A model generated the notes under the pieces. That model saw nothing but the letters and a program-made list of their open reading frames with translations. It did not search any database and was not told the DNA's origin. DNA of 64,000 nucleotides from Streptomyces sp. NBC_01717 (GTDB lineage Bacteria > Actinomycetota > Actinomycetes > Streptomycetales > Streptomycetaceae), in contig NZ_CP109179.1 in assembly GCF_036248255.1 (NCBI RefSeq), positions 682,001 through 746,000 of the forward strand, in the 5' to 3' direction. A program made the translations under genes and the position numbers. How positions within the stretch are numbered: position 1 is the stretch's first letter; each line of letters starts with the position of its first letter. Below, one piece after another: positions 1 through 11,379 of the stretch.

Positions 1-378
1 CAGCAGAAGATCTCTTGTGAGGGCCAGTTCTCCGTCGCGGTGTGTCCGCAGCCGGGGCACGTCCGGGAGGTGCTGCGGGAGTTCACGGCCGTCACTTCTC
101 ATCCGGCGCTTGCAGCCTGTGTGTTCAGGCGCGCGAGGAACACCCACCATCCGGCATCACTGATCGAACGGTTCGCCGGGCCATAGCTGTGGCCCTCGGG
201 GAGGAAACGACCGCGCGCCTCGAGGTCGTTTTTGGGTGCGGGCGCCTTGCGCATGCTGCGGATTGTGAGGCCTTTGCGTGCGATGACATCGTGCGCGCAG
301 ACCAGAGCGAGAGCGGTCTTGTGCGCGTGGTCGAGCCGCTGACGCCGAACCTTGCCAGGCAGGCCTCGGAGCCCTAGC
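1..378 (-). pseudogene. TnpB (IS200/IS605-type) C-terminal remnant
   Basis: One minus-strand frame reads like the C-terminal half of an IS605-type TnpB: a RRQRLDHAHKTAL-like helix, LTIRSMRKAPAPKNDL, then SISDAGWWVFLARL and TSRTCPGCGH, which is the first half of the zinc finger that follows the RuvC-like core. The frame carries an in-frame TGA at 99-101, exactly where relatives have Arg (SAG-R-E), and the gene runs off the left edge. The N-terminal half is absent upstream, so this is a truncated, inactivated copy. Family assignment rests on motif recognition. Confidence 0.7.
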
Positions 379-428
379 TGGGGAAGCCACGAAATGAATG
401 CCGCAGAGTGACGGAACTCCCTGCGTGA

Positions 429-1370
429 CTACTGAGCGGGACGTCTGCGGTGTGGTCGGCGCCTCTGATGAGGCATTGGGTCCCCCGTTTGGGAACCTGA
501 GGGCTGTTCCGGGATCTCGGGTTGTGCCTGGTAGGTGAACTCGGTGGCGAGCATGAGGGCCCGGCGGGCTTCGTCGGTGGTGGTGGCGGGCTGTTTGCGC
601 TCGCGGGCAAGCTGATGGATCTCGCGGACGAAGCCCTCGATGAATGTGCTGAAGTTGGCCCGCTCCAGTGCGGTCTCCCGGTGGTCGATGGTGTCGGTGA
701 TCTCGCTGAGCCAGTACTCGGACATGGTGGTCACAACGAAGCCGTCCTGGTGCTCGACGAGCATCCGCCCGATGCGCAGGGCGAGAGGGAAGCGCCGCTC
801 TTGCGCGACTACTCGAGCCCGCTCGGCCCGCTCCTCGGCCAGCGTCCGATCTTCGTGCTTGCGGGCCGTCTCGGGAGAGCGTCGCTCGTCCGGTTCGCGG
901 ACCTGCTCAGCCTTCAGCCGCCGGGCCTTTTGGTAGGCCCCCTGTTTCGACGTCACGCACAGCGCTTCGTTGAAGTGATGCCACGGCACTCCGGCGGCTC
1001 GTCCTTGTTCCACTGCCTTGAGCTGGCCGGCGTCCGCCTGCTCGCGCAGGTGCTGCCATAGCTTCGCTCGCAGCACTGCGGCCTCGCCCACGACGTTCAC
1101 CGGCACGTCCTCCGGTTGCTTCAGTTCGGAGGCCGTTCTGGCCGCGTGCTGGAGCACGAGGAACAGTTCCTCCGAAGCCGGGAACCGTTCGAACTCGGGG
1201 TCCCTGCCCAATCGGTGCAGCTCGCGCAGACGGTCGGCGATGACTGCCGTGTTGATCCGGCCCAACCGGACCGGCAGCCGCTTCGTACGGGGTTTGCTGA
1301 TCTTCTTGGCCACACCAGAAGTCTGCACTCCTAGGGGGTTCCCAAACTGGGAACCCCCTAAGGTGACCAC
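429..1370 (-). CDS. hypothetical protein, charged alpha-helical (313 aa)
   Basis: This is a long intact frame rich in Arg, Glu and Ala, with a basic N-terminus (KKISKPRTKRLPVRLGRI) and a long charged helical middle (about residues 130-200) that may be coiled coil. I recognise no catalytic motif and assign no function. The farthest start is GTG at 1370, but there is no Shine-Dalgarno sequence there, the first codons lie inside a perfect palindrome, and codon 4 is a rare TTA. A later GTG (about 1328 or 1313) is therefore more likely, which would place the palindrome in the promoter region. The gene is divergent from htpG. A related GGTTCCCAAAC motif recurs near the 3' end (about 480-500). Confidence 0.6.
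   Translation of the reverse strand: MVTLGGSQFGNPLGVQTSGVAKKISKPRTKRLPVRLGRINTAVIADRLRELHRLGRDPEFERFPASEELFLVLQHAARTASELKQPEDVPVNVVGEAAVLRAKLWQHLREQADAGQLKAVEQGRAAGVPWHHFNEALCVTSKQGAYQKARRLKAEQVREPDERRSPETARKHEDRTLAEERAERARVVAQERRFPLALRIGRMLVEHQDGFVVTTMSEYWLSEITDTIDHRETALERANFSTFIEGFVREIHQLARERKQPATTTDEARRALMLATEFTYQAQPEIPEQPSGSQTGDPMPHQRRRPHRRRPAQ
1332..1360. promoter_or_regulatory. 29-bp perfect palindrome, candidate operator
   Basis: Two 13-bp arms (TAGGGGGTTCCCA and its exact complement) flank a 3-base spacer. The palindrome sits between the start of the leftward 313-aa gene and the rightward htpG gene. Perfect dyads of this size between divergent genes are typical operators. A half-conserved copy lies at about 480-500. 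The binding protein is unknown; the divergently transcribed 313-aa protein is one candidate. Confidence 0.5.
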
Positions 1371-1558
1371 CTATGAAACAATGGCGCCGGAGACCAGGCG
1401 GGGGAGCGGGGCCATATCCGCGATCTGTTTACGATTCGTGGGGTCAGGCGGCGTTCGCCGACGGTGGTGTCTCATCTGGGGGTGCCCCGGACACGCCGGT
1501 GATGGCGCGGCGATCTGCCCAGTCCCTGGCTCTGACGTTTGATCACGCTTTCATCCCC

Positions 1559-1566
1559 GAAGGAGA
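1559..1566 (+). promoter_or_regulatory. Shine-Dalgarno site that sets the htpG start
   Basis: AAGGAGAG lies 7 bases before the GTG at 1574. The reading frame is open from 1373, but the additional upstream codons have no family similarity, and this ribosome-binding site fixes the start. Confidence 0.7.
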
Positions 1567-1573
1567 GAACCCC

Positions 1574-3490
<1,917 letters not shown>

Positions 3491-3938
3491 TCCCATTGGG
3501 TGCGGCTCGCCACGTCTCGAACCGCTTGGCCGGTCGCACCCGCCTGGGGCATCGCAAAGATGAGCCCGATAGGGCCATGGGATGATCTTGAAGCCCTCAG
3601 CCTTCGCGGTAGGCGTACCTGCGGCCGGAGAGCAGGACCTCGAGCGCCTGGTCGCCGTTACCGACGACACACGAAGCCAACTGGTGCACCGCGCCCTCAA
3701 CAACAACGCACCCGACGCAGTCCGGACAGTCGCTGCCGACGACCCGAGAGTGAACCTGCGCCCAGACGTGACCGTTGGCGCGCTACCAGAACGCGGCCTC
3801 ATGAGATCCGGGACCGATCAGCGGCGGCACCAGCCGCCGGTCCCATGGCAACCCAAACAGCTCGGCGCCTGCGGCCCGGGTTTATAGTCTGCGGCGACAA
3901 GCGGGAGCGCGAGAGATCGCGTCGGCACTGGGGGACTC
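3491..3938. other. intergenic stretch, no convincing gene
   Basis: The stretch between htpG and the broken lipoprotein gene contains a weak plus-strand frame (3582-3887, 101 codons, starting MILKPSAFAVG) with no recognisable family and no good ribosome-binding site. It may be a gene remnant. I see no clear terminator. Confidence 0.3.
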
Positions 3939-4576
3939 ATGACGTTCGATCACAGAAGTGCCGCGGCTACCGCCGCACTGGCGTTCGCCGCCTGTTGGTG
4001 CCTGGCGGCCTGCAACAACGGTTCCGGTTCGGCAGCACGCGCAAGCGCCGCGCCAACGTCTGCCCGGAACGCGTCGGGATCCGCGACGTACTCGGCCTCG
4101 CCCACACCGACAAACTCGCAGGCGGTCGCGGCATCCGTCAGCAGCCTAACCGCGGTGGCACCTCACCCGCCCCCACCGCCAAAGCGAACGCCGACGCCTC
4201 ACGGACGACGGCAGCGTCGAGCGCCTAGGCCAGCCCCGTCGCATGCAAGAACCTGGCGGCCACTGCCGACGTGAAGTCTGCAGTGACCCAGACCTGGGAG
4301 CACGCCAAGAGAGTCAGCCACATCCAGCCGAAGCCCGACAACTTCTACTACGGCAGCTGCGGCACCACGCTCTATGCAGCCGCCCGCTTCGACGCTGGTG
4401 CTGACGCGACAGGCGAGGACCGAATCCAACTCCAGGATGAGGGCTCGGGCCTGCAGTTCTTTCGATTCACTCCCAGCTCCGGGTGGTGGTTCGTCGGCTC
4501 CGACGCTTATCCGCCCAGCAATGAATGCTCGCGGTTCGCGCCCGTTGCCCTGGCACGCCAGTGGAACTGCTCCTGA
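3939..4576 (+). pseudogene. broken secreted lipoprotein gene
   Basis: The N-terminal frame starts MTFDHRSAAATAALAFAA and has a lipobox-like LAAC followed by a Ser/Ala/Thr-rich linker, as in Streptomyces lipoproteins. The sequence then shifts frame in the linker (about 4110-4200), meets an in-frame TAG at 4226, and continues as SPVACKNLAATADVKSAVTQ and a compact C-terminal domain with several Cys (YYGSCGTTLYAA, SNECSRF, RQWNCS) to a stop at 4576. A frameshift plus a nonsense codon mark it as decayed. The function of the intact form is unknown. Confidence 0.6.
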
Positions 4577-5064
4577 GCGGAGCCCCATCCGGCGTCCGAG
4601 CAACCGCGTCCTCCGCACCGCCGCTCGCCCGCTGGCGCAGCCCTTACAGCCGGGCAAGGCCCGCCGAACCGGAGTCACGTCTTTCCCGGTGATCTCGCCC
4701 CCTCCGGCCCGACGCAGGAACTCCGTCACATCCATCAGGCTGTGCGCCATGCCGAGGATCTCCCCGTCGACACGCATCCGGCGGCCGCCGGACTCATCGG
4801 ACGGATTTGGCCGCCGGCCTTGTCGGCGACCTGACCATCCCCGGCCACCCCGCAGCAGGAGCAGCGCACCTTCGAGGACCTGGCGCAAGCCATCACCCGG
4901 CTCCGCAACACCCTTGAATGATGGGGTGGCTTTGCTCACGAGAACGGGCTCTGGCTAATTTTCGTGGTGGCTGCGCTTGAGCTGGCCAGGCCGGCACGCT
5001 CAGGAAATTTGCATGTCAGGGACTGCGGTCGTCGTTGCGGCGAGGGCCGATCCAGCTAGCTCCA
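4577..5064. other. intergenic, nothing recognised
   Basis: No frame here shows a known family or a good start. A minus-strand stretch around 4650-4790 (DGEILGMAHSLMDVTEF) has coding-like composition but no clear boundaries. Confidence 0.3.
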
Positions 5065-6885
5065 CAGAAGTGATGCTGTTGGTGATCATCGCTCGGTGGG
5101 GTGAAACCGCTCCGGCATGCTGTTCGTGCTGGTGGTCGGTGTGCTGCTGTTGTCGAGCGGGGTAGTTCTGCCGGTCGGAGGGGGCCGGGATGGCAATGGG
5201 GTGTGGTTCGGGTCGGGTGGTTCCGCCGCTGACCGTGAAGATGGCCCGGGCGAGTAATCCGCGGGGTACCGCAGCGATGTGGATCCGTGACCGGCTGGAC
5301 GAGTTGTTCGTGGATGAGGACTTTGCAGCGTGGTATCCGTCGGACGGGCGCCCGGGTCTGTCGCCGGCCCGGCTCGCGCTGGTGTCGGTGCTGCAATACA
5401 CGGAGAATCTGACCGATCGGCAGGCGGCGGAGGCCGTCCGGTGCCGCCTGGACTGGAAGTACTGCCTGGGCCTGGAGCTGGACGACGCAGGTTTCGACTT
5501 CTCGGTGCTGAGCGAGTTCCGTGACCGGCTGGCCGAAGGGGGCCGCGCGGACCGGCTGCTGGCTGTGATGGTCGAACGTCTTGCGGCCGCCGGTCTGGTC
5601 AAACGCCGCGGCCGGATCCGCACCGACTCGACCCACGTGCTTGCGGCAGTACGCCGGCTCAACCGGGGTGAACTGGTCGCCGAGACCCTGCGGGTTGCTC
5701 TCGAAGAGCTCGTAGCCCACGGCGAAGAGTGGTTGGCCAGCGTCACTGCGGACTGGGCCGACCGCTACGGCCGCCCGGTCCGCTATGAACGGCTTCCTCG
5801 GGGAGGTGATGCCCTGATCGCCTACGTCCTGAGGGTCGGAGAGGACGGCATGCATATCCTGCGAGCCGTCCATGATGCCAATGCCCCGCCCGAACTGCGG
5901 GTATTGCCCGCTGTTGAGGTCCTGCGGCAGGTCTGGGTCCAGCAGTACTGGATCGATGAGGACGGCCGACTGCGCTGGCGGGGACCGAAATCCAGTCGGG
6001 ACCGGGCAAGCCGCCGGACCACGGAGCGGCGCAATACGGGGAAGGCATCGGCGGACGGCCGGCCAGATCCCGGTGCGGCGCGAGTGCCGTGGTCAGGCAT
6101 GGAGATCGTCACCCCGCACGATCCCGAGGCCCGCTACAGCCAGAAGATCACCGCTGCCGGACAGCGGGACTGGATCGGCTACCGCGACCACCAGAGCGAG
6201 ACCTGCGATGAGACCAGTCCCAACGTGATCGTCCAGGTGACCACAAGGCCGGCGCCCGAGCAGGACATCGACGCCCTCGACCGAATCCACCAGGGACTGA
6301 CCGCCCAGGGATTCCAGCCCGCCGAACATGTCGTCGACAGCGGCTACATCTCGCCCGACAGCATCCACCACGCCGCCCAACGTTGGGGCATCCCACTCTT
6401 CGGGCCGGTCCGGGACGACCCCCAGGCCGGCAAACGGCCCGGCTTCGCCAAACAGGACTTCCACATCGACTGGCAAGCCCGCACCCTGACCTGCCCGAAC
6501 GGCGTGACTAGTCCGCCATGGAAGCCCACACTCGGCGACGGCCACCCCCCGGCTCTCCGTCCTCTTCCCACGCAAGGCCTGCCGCGAATGCGCCGACCGG
6601 CTCAAATGCACCGGCAATGCCGAGGGGAAGGGCCGTCACGTCTTCCTGATGCCGCAGCCTCTTCAAGAGATCCAGACGAAGACCAGGGCGGACCAGACGA
6701 CAGACGAGTGGCGCCGGCGATATGCGATCCGCGCCGGCTGCGAGGCCACTGTCTCTGAAACCGTTCATGCCCACGGCCTGCGGACCTGCCGCTACCGCGG
6801 CATGGCCAGAACCCACGGGCGTTTCCCCTTGATCGTGGACACCCTGATCATTGGGTCGTGATGATCCATAGGACAGGAGTTCCCG

Positions 6886-7173
6886 TTGGGGACGTCGAAG
6901 TACTCGCCTGAGTTCCGGGCCGATGCCGTCGCGCTGTACCACTCGAGCCCGGGTGGGTCGTACGCGTCGGTGGCCAAGGACCTGGGCATCAACCACGAGA
7001 CGCTCCGCACGTGGGTGCGGGATGCCGAGCAGGCAGCCCGGCCTGGGGCGGTGGAGGCCACCGCGATGGAGAAGGAGAACCGGCAGCTGCGGGCGCGGGT
7101 GAAGGAACTCGAGCTCGAGCGGGAGATCCTGCGGAGGGCCGCGAAGTATTTTGCGGGCGAGACCAGCTGGTGA
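6886..7173 (+). CDS. IS3-family transposase OrfA (HTH)
   Basis: This 95-aa DNA-binding subunit has a TTG start preceded by AGGACAGGAG. The helix-turn-helix is in the first 50 residues (YSPEFRADAVALYH, ASVAKDLGINHETLRTWV). A leucine-zipper-like helix (ENRQLRARVKELELEREIL) ends with the family tail KYFAGETSW. It overlaps orfB by a GTGA junction in the -1 frame, as in IS3 elements that make an OrfAB fusion by frameshifting. It binds the element ends. Confidence 0.9.
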   Translation: MGTSKYSPEFRADAVALYHSSPGGSYASVAKDLGINHETLRTWVRDAEQAARPGAVEATAMEKENRQLRARVKELELEREILRRAAKYFAGETSW

Positions 7174-8066
7174 GCAGCCGCTTCCAGTTCGTCGACGATC
7201 ATCGTGGCGCCTTCGGCGTCAAGCGGCTGTGCCGGATACTCATGGTCTCGCGGTCCGGCTTCTACCGGTGGCTGGCCGGCGCGGACGCGCGGGCCGGCCG
7301 GGCCCAGGCGGACGTCGAGCTCGCCGAGCACATCAACCGGATCCATCAGGAATCGGACGGCACCTACGGGGTCCCGCGCGTCACCGCCGAGCTGAAGGAT
7401 GCCGGGGTGCGGGTCAACCACAAGCGGGTCGAGCGCGTCATGCGCAAATTCCACATCGTCGGGCTGCACCTGCGCAAGAAGGTCCGCACGACCATTCCCG
7501 AGCCGTCGGCGAAGCCGGTGGCGGACCTGCTCCAGCGGGACTTCACCGCCCAGGTGCCGAACACCAAGTACGTGGGCGACATCACCTATCTCCCCATCGG
7601 CAACGGCCAATTCCTTTATCTGGCAACGGTGTTGGACCTGTGCTCGAAGCGTCTGGCGGGCTGGTCGATCGCCGATCACATGCGCACGGAGCTGGTCACC
7701 GACGCGCTCAGGGCCGCAGCGAGAGCCCGCGGCGCCGACGGCCTGCGCGGGGCTATATTTCACAGCGACAACGGGGCGCAATATGTGTCGAAGGAGTTCA
7801 CCCAGGTCTGCTCGGAGCTGGGCGTAACCAGATCGCGCGGCGCGGTCGGCACAAGTGCGGACAACGCCGCCGCGGAGAGTCTGAACGCGACCATGAAACG
7901 CGAGACGCTCCAGGGCCGCAAGCGGTGGAACGGAGCCCGTGAGGCCCGCCTCGCCGTCTTCCGCTGGGCGACCCGCTACAACACCCGCCGACGGCACTCC
8001 CGCCTCGGCCAGATCAGCCCGATCACCTACGAACAGCGATCAACTACGCTGGCCACCGCCGCATGA
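7170..8066 (+). CDS. IS3-family transposase OrfB (DDE integrase domain)
   Basis: The 298-aa catalytic part starts at the GTG that overlaps the orfA stop. The HTH_21-like N-terminal part (YGVPRVTAELKDAGVRVNHK) precedes an rve integrase core. The DDE residues are visible in KYVGDITYLPIG, FHSDNGAQY and ESLNATMKRE. The C-terminus has the usual YNTRRRHSRLGQISPITYE. No defect was found. Confidence 0.92.
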   Translation: MSSRFQFVDDHRGAFGVKRLCRILMVSRSGFYRWLAGADARAGRAQADVELAEHINRIHQESDGTYGVPRVTAELKDAGVRVNHKRVERVMRKFHIVGLHLRKKVRTTIPEPSAKPVADLLQRDFTAQVPNTKYVGDITYLPIGNGQFLYLATVLDLCSKRLAGWSIADHMRTELVTDALRAAARARGADGLRGAIFHSDNGAQYVSKEFTQVCSELGVTRSRGAVGTSADNAAAESLNATMKRETLQGRKRWNGAREARLAVFRWATRYNTRRRHSRLGQISPITYEQRSTTLATAA

Positions 8067-8334
8067 CAACCGGTGTCCACGATCACGGGGAAGGCCCCCA
8101 CCTCCAACACGTCCTGACAGCAGCTGGAACGAATATCATCCGGCTCAGCGAATACCTCTCACCCGGCATCACACCACCCTGCCGCCCTCGCTCCAGGAGC
8201 CGCTTCCAAACCTTCTGCCGGAGCCTACCCACCTAAAGATCACCAACAGCATCCAGAAGTTGTGTCAGAACCCGGGGTTGGGGCGATTGCGCGGGTTGAG
8301 AGAGTGCGGTTGCGCGTCCGGTCCGGTCACGGGG

Positions 8335-8610
8335 ATGTTCACGATCCCGGCGATGGGCAGTGTGCGTGTGGATGCGGTGCTGACGGTGCCGGAGGATCTG
8401 GTGCCGGTGTTGCTCGTGGAGGTAGGCGACCATACCGAACTGGCCGCGGTCGTGGCCGTAGAGATTTAGCGCTGCCACCGGTATCGCCGGCGCCTGGTGA
8501 GGCGTGTCTGGGGCTGTGGTGTTCTGTTGTGGTTGGTGTTGTGGGATGGCTTTGGCCGCGGTGGTTCCCCGCCTGCTGCCCCGAGTGTTACGTCAGGGCC
8601 ACGGGTGTGA
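8335..8610 (+). pseudogene. replication-relaxation-like protein, C-terminal fragment
   Basis: The frame MFTIPAMGSVRVDAVLTVPE followed by DLVPVLLVEVGDHTEL resembles the conserved segment of actinobacterial replication-relaxation family proteins found on plasmids and integrative elements (PDAVL...VPVLLVEVDN). A TAG at 8467 interrupts it, and the same frame continues with RYRRRLVRRVWG, matching the KYRRFFR-like continuation. The N-terminal part is missing, probably removed with the IS1182 insertion. Assignment is by motif only. Confidence 0.45.
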
Positions 8611-8694
8611 GGTTCTCAGTTCTTCGTGTGGATCCTGGTGGTATTTTCACCGGCCAGTTGACGTTGTGTGACGAGTTTTTGAAGGGGTTCCACG

Positions 8695-9159
8695 GTGACT
8701 ACTCCGCCGCCTGGCCGTGATCCGTACGGTCGGCCGTTCGACGCTTCCTACGGCCCTCAGGGCGGTAACCCGTATAGCGGTCCTGCCGGCGGTAGCCCGT
8801 ACAGCGGTCCTGCTGGCCCGGTTCCGGGCCGGCGTTTGGGTCTGAAGGGGATTGTGAGGGGGGTTGTCGGTGTTGTCGTGGCCGGTGTTGTTGTCTTCGG
8901 TCTCTACGAGACGTGGTTTGCGGGTGCTGCGACCGCTGAGGCGGGTGATTGCCTGAACGCGGCGAACTGGACGGCTACCAGTGTGGTCAGTGTCGGTGAT
9001 CCTGAGTTCGAGATCGTGGACTGCGGTGACGCCAGGGCCGAGTTCAAGGTGATGAGCAGGGAGTCCGGTACGGACGGATCCTGCGATACCCGGTACAGAA
9101 GATATACGCAGGGTGGTTCCGGCCGGGACTTCACGCTGTGCCTGGATCCCGTGAAGTGA
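8695..9159 (+). CDS. small membrane-anchored protein with extracellular Cys domain
   Basis: This 154-aa protein starts at a GTG preceded by GAAGGGG. The N-terminus is a Pro/Gly/Tyr-rich cytoplasmic tail with a short repeat (GNPYSGPAGGSPYSGPAG). One transmembrane helix follows (VRGVVGVVVAGVVVFGLYET, about residues 55-75). The extracellular domain has four Cys (GDCLNAA, IVDCGD, GSCDTRY, LCLDP), probably in disulphides. The layout is that of the Streptomyces family sometimes called LppU-like or septum-formation-like. The function is unknown. It is preceded by decayed DNA and has no operon partner. Confidence 0.8.
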   Translation: MTTPPPGRDPYGRPFDASYGPQGGNPYSGPAGGSPYSGPAGPVPGRRLGLKGIVRGVVGVVVAGVVVFGLYETWFAGAATAEAGDCLNAANWTATSVVSVGDPEFEIVDCGDARAEFKVMSRESGTDGSCDTRYRRYTQGGSGRDFTLCLDPVK

Positions 9160-9780
9160 GCGGTCGCATGGTGGGGTGAGGTTCGCGGCGTTCGATGGTT
9201 TGTTCGCTTCGTGCCGTGGTGACCGGAGTGCCCTGCCCTGATGGCCGACAGCGGGCCGAAGCGCTCGGGTGGGGCGATTGCGGCCGGAACGACGGGACCG
9301 GGCCGGGGAATCGGGGCTGGGTGCAGCAGTGCGCTGATGCCGTCATCGCGTCCGCCCGCATGCCGTCGGCGTCCGGGCGTCAGGTTCTTTGCGTGAGTGG
9401 CAGCGGGGCCGCCTCGTTGGTCACCGCGGCCCCGGCCGCCAGCAAGGCCGAGGTCGATTACTTGGAGTGACTGGAAGTCCGGCGGCTGCCGGAGCAGTTT
9501 GACCAGCACGAGGCCGCTGCCGCCTGAGCCCAGCGCCTTGTGACGCTCCGTCATGTATAAGTCGAAAGTGCGCGCCACCAGGAAGTCTATCGCAGGGCGA
9601 ACGCCCTGCGGGACTTTGAGTGCGCCTGGTTCGAGTGCTCCCGGCGCGTGATAAGCGCCGGTTTAACTCGTAGTGCTCCGGAAAGTGATCAAGCTGGTGA
9701 TGGCCACTGCGAGTAGTCGGAGTGCCGCTGTCGTATCGCCTTGTTCGTGCTCGGCGAAGTTTCTGGGAAGGAGCGCTCAC
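9160..9780. other. intergenic with one perfect hairpin
   Basis: No gene is recognised. At 9591-9610 a perfect hairpin (CGCAGGGC, GAAC loop, GCCCTGCG) could be a terminator or structured element, but no T-tract follows. Coding-like composition on the minus strand before 9578 has no family match. Confidence 0.3.
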
Positions 9781-9964
9781 GTGACACACACCATGGTCGT
9801 CGGCAGCGGGGGCTGTCCTGCGTGACACCACCTCTGACCGTGTCTTCGAGCGCTTCGGTGTCCAGGGGCTGTTCGCTGTGGGTGGGTGTCACACGTACGA
9901 CGGCCGCTATTTCATTGAGCTGGTGAGGAGGCAATGGTCCGCGCGAGGGTCGCCGCGGTGGTGA
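9781..9964 (+). pseudogene. short frameshifted gene, family unknown
   Basis: A good ribosome-binding site (AAGGAG at 9768) precedes a GTG at 9781. The frame reads VTHTMVVGSGG and then stops. One base out, the sequence continues AVLRDTTSDRVFERFGVQGL and GGCHTYDGRYFIELVRR to a stop at 9964. A single extra G in the GGGGG run near 9806 explains the break. The product would be about 60 aa. I do not recognise it. Confidence 0.35.
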
Positions 9965-10589
9965 ACATAGCGAGCCCATGAACGGGCTCGGTTGCTTGCT
10001 CGACGTGAACAACGTCTCTTGTCGGTGGCGTCAGCGTGACTTGATGTCGTGGAAGGTCTCGGAGATCGGTCGTCTCACCGGTCACTGGGGCGTTCACCCC
10101 TGCGGTCTCGTGTCCAGGCTGCCGAGCGAGGCCGTCGCCGGGCTGGAACCCAGGCGGGTCGCCGTACCGCGCCGCGCCAAGGGCCTGCCCGGTCTGGCGG
10201 TCTGACGCGCAAGTGGCCCAGGCTCCTCGGACCCCGGGCCCATACAAAACCGCTGCTCGCTCCCCTCGCCCAAGGGCTGCGAGCGGTTTGACGAGCTGTG
10301 ACGCCGGTGGGCTGCGTCCCATCACCTATGGCAGGGGCCGGTGCGGTCCTTGTCTTGGAACGGCGGAGCAGCCCAGCGCGGGAGGCCGAATCGCGCTCCG
10401 GCCGGGAGGTGCAGCGCACATTCAGGGGAAGGAAACGATCCGTTGTACCGGATGACCCACGCCAGGACCGGCCAGGCCCGGCCATTCCCCCTCAGAGATG
10501 CCCCGGTGAGAACGGGCCGACGCAACCCGCCGACGGTAGGGGTGCCCCGGTGAATATGAACGATCCGGCTGAGCGCGCGAAGGCGGGTG
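9965..10589. other. intergenic, nothing recognised
   Basis: No frame has a family signature. A small inverted repeat (CGAGCCC/GGGCTCG) lies at 9973-9992, just after the broken short gene, and could be a weak terminator. Confidence 0.3.
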
Positions 10590-10892
10590 CCGGCGGTGCA
10601 TGCCACCCGCGCGTTGATCTCGTCGCGGTTGGGCGTGTCCCGGATGGCAGAGGTCGCGAACGCGAACACTTCCCGCCCGCGCAGACACGGGTCAGCGGCG
10701 ACGGCCTCGGCCCTACCCGTGCGCCGCTCTTCATGCTGGCCTTGTCCAGCCGTCCCTCGCGGTCGAGGTTCTCGTGCAGTGTCAGCCGCATCTTGCGGGA
10801 GAACACCGGCTCCAGCACAATCCCCGGGCGCCGTTGCACCACCGTCAGAAACGCACTGTGGCACCGGTATCGAGCACATCTGCCTGCCGCAT
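10590..10892 (-). pseudogene. Ppx/GppA exopolyphosphatase-like N-terminal remnant
   Basis: Pieces of a Ppx/GppA phosphatase can be followed on the minus strand through at least two frameshifts: VLDTGATVRF then LTVVQRRPG, then MRLTLHENLDREGRLDKA, then REVFAFATSAIRDTPNRDEI. The last is the characteristic AFATSAxRDxxNRDE motif of the ASKHA-fold family. The rest of the enzyme is missing below about 10590. Intact relatives hydrolyse polyphosphate or ppGpp-type nucleotides. This copy cannot be functional. Confidence 0.65.
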
Positions 10893-11370
10893 CCCATCGT
10901 CCTCCCTGGTGCCGTGGGCTGCTCCAGGAGAACAGGGACAGGACTCTGATTTGGTGTTACTCAATTTGAGTGAATGGTTGTGGTGGGGAGAAGGGGGACT
11001 GAGCGGTCTTGGCTGTGGGTGGTGTCGAGGCGCCTGGGGGTGTCTGACCGGGGGCATGCGTGCGCCCTGGGCATGGTCGGTTCGGTTGCTCAAGGCGCAT
11101 CGACGCTGCGCACTTTCGTGGGTCCGCCAGACCCGGGTGTTCGGCGGGTAAGCGGTCGTTGTCGGGTCTGTGCGGTGGGGTGGGGTGTGGGTGGTGGCCA
11201 CCGCTGATGCCTGATCGGCGGTGTGGGGAACCGGTGCTGCTCTGCGGGTGCCGGCGGGGGCGCGGCGGTGGGAGTACCGGCTGCCTCGGTGGCCCGCGGT
11301 GGTACTGAAGGTTCGGGTAGCCGATGTGGCGTGGCGGTCCATCGGTAGCTGCGTCGGGCAGTCTGGGGGC
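10893..11370. other. intergenic upstream of the PAS/SpoIIE gene
   Basis: No gene is recognised. The stretch is G-rich on the plus strand and presumably held the promoter of the phosphatase gene downstream. Confidence 0.3.
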
Positions 11371-11379
11371 GGAGGTGAT
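11371..11379 (+). promoter_or_regulatory. very strong ribosome-binding site
   Basis: GGAGGTGAT is an extended match to the anti-Shine-Dalgarno sequence. It lies 4 bases (8 from GGAGG) before a GTG at 11384 that is in frame with the PAS domain, which decides the start. Confidence 0.7.

Larger units (their letters stand above)
6817..8098 (+). mobile_element. IS3-family element inserted in the IS1182 transposase
   Basis: Imperfect 27-bp inverted ends (left GGGCGTTTCCCCTTGATCG..., right complement GGGGCCTTCCCCGTGATCG...) are flanked by CAC on both sides (6814-6816 and 8099-8101). A 3-bp duplication is usual for the family. Deleting the element and one CAC restores the IS1182 reading frame exactly. 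Two overlapping frames, orfA and orfB, are intact, so the element may still be active. Confidence 0.9.
5190..8236 (+). pseudogene. IS1182-family transposase, frameshifted and interrupted
   Basis: The protein starts with the usual family region (SPARLALVSVLQ, LTDRQAAEAVR, then FDFSVLSEFRDRL) and the RTDSTHVLAAVRRLNR segment. Near 6545, after CPNGVTS, a one-base change shifts the frame. The C-terminal zinc/DDE region (KACRECADRLKCTG, YAIRAGCEATVSE) continues in the next frame. At 6816 the gene is cut by an IS3-family element. Its last residues (RTH|LQHVLTAAGTNIIRLSEYL) resume in frame at 8102 and stop at 8236. Confidence 0.85.
5072..8253 (+). mobile_element. IS1182-family element carrying a nested IS3-family element
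   Basis: Perfect 16-bp inverted ends (GATGCTGTTGGTGATC at 5072-5087, complement at 8238-8253) are flanked by an exact 7-bp direct repeat CAGAAGT (5065-5071 and 8254-8260), read as the target duplication. Removing the IS3 element leaves about 1.9 kb, normal for this family. The transposase is frameshifted as well as interrupted, so the element is dead unless complemented in trans. Confidence 0.85.

Noticed and set aside
3582..3887. 101-codon plus-strand frame after htpG
   Set aside because: No ribosome-binding site and no family; reported only as part of the intergenic description.
4199..4939. Long minus-strand frame opposite the broken lipoprotein gene
   Set aside because: It is mostly antisense to the lipoprotein C-terminal domain; only a short part is coding-like, and it has no recognisable family.
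9591..9610. Perfect GC-rich hairpin as a transcription terminator
   Set aside because: No gene ends just before it and no T-run follows; its role cannot be told.
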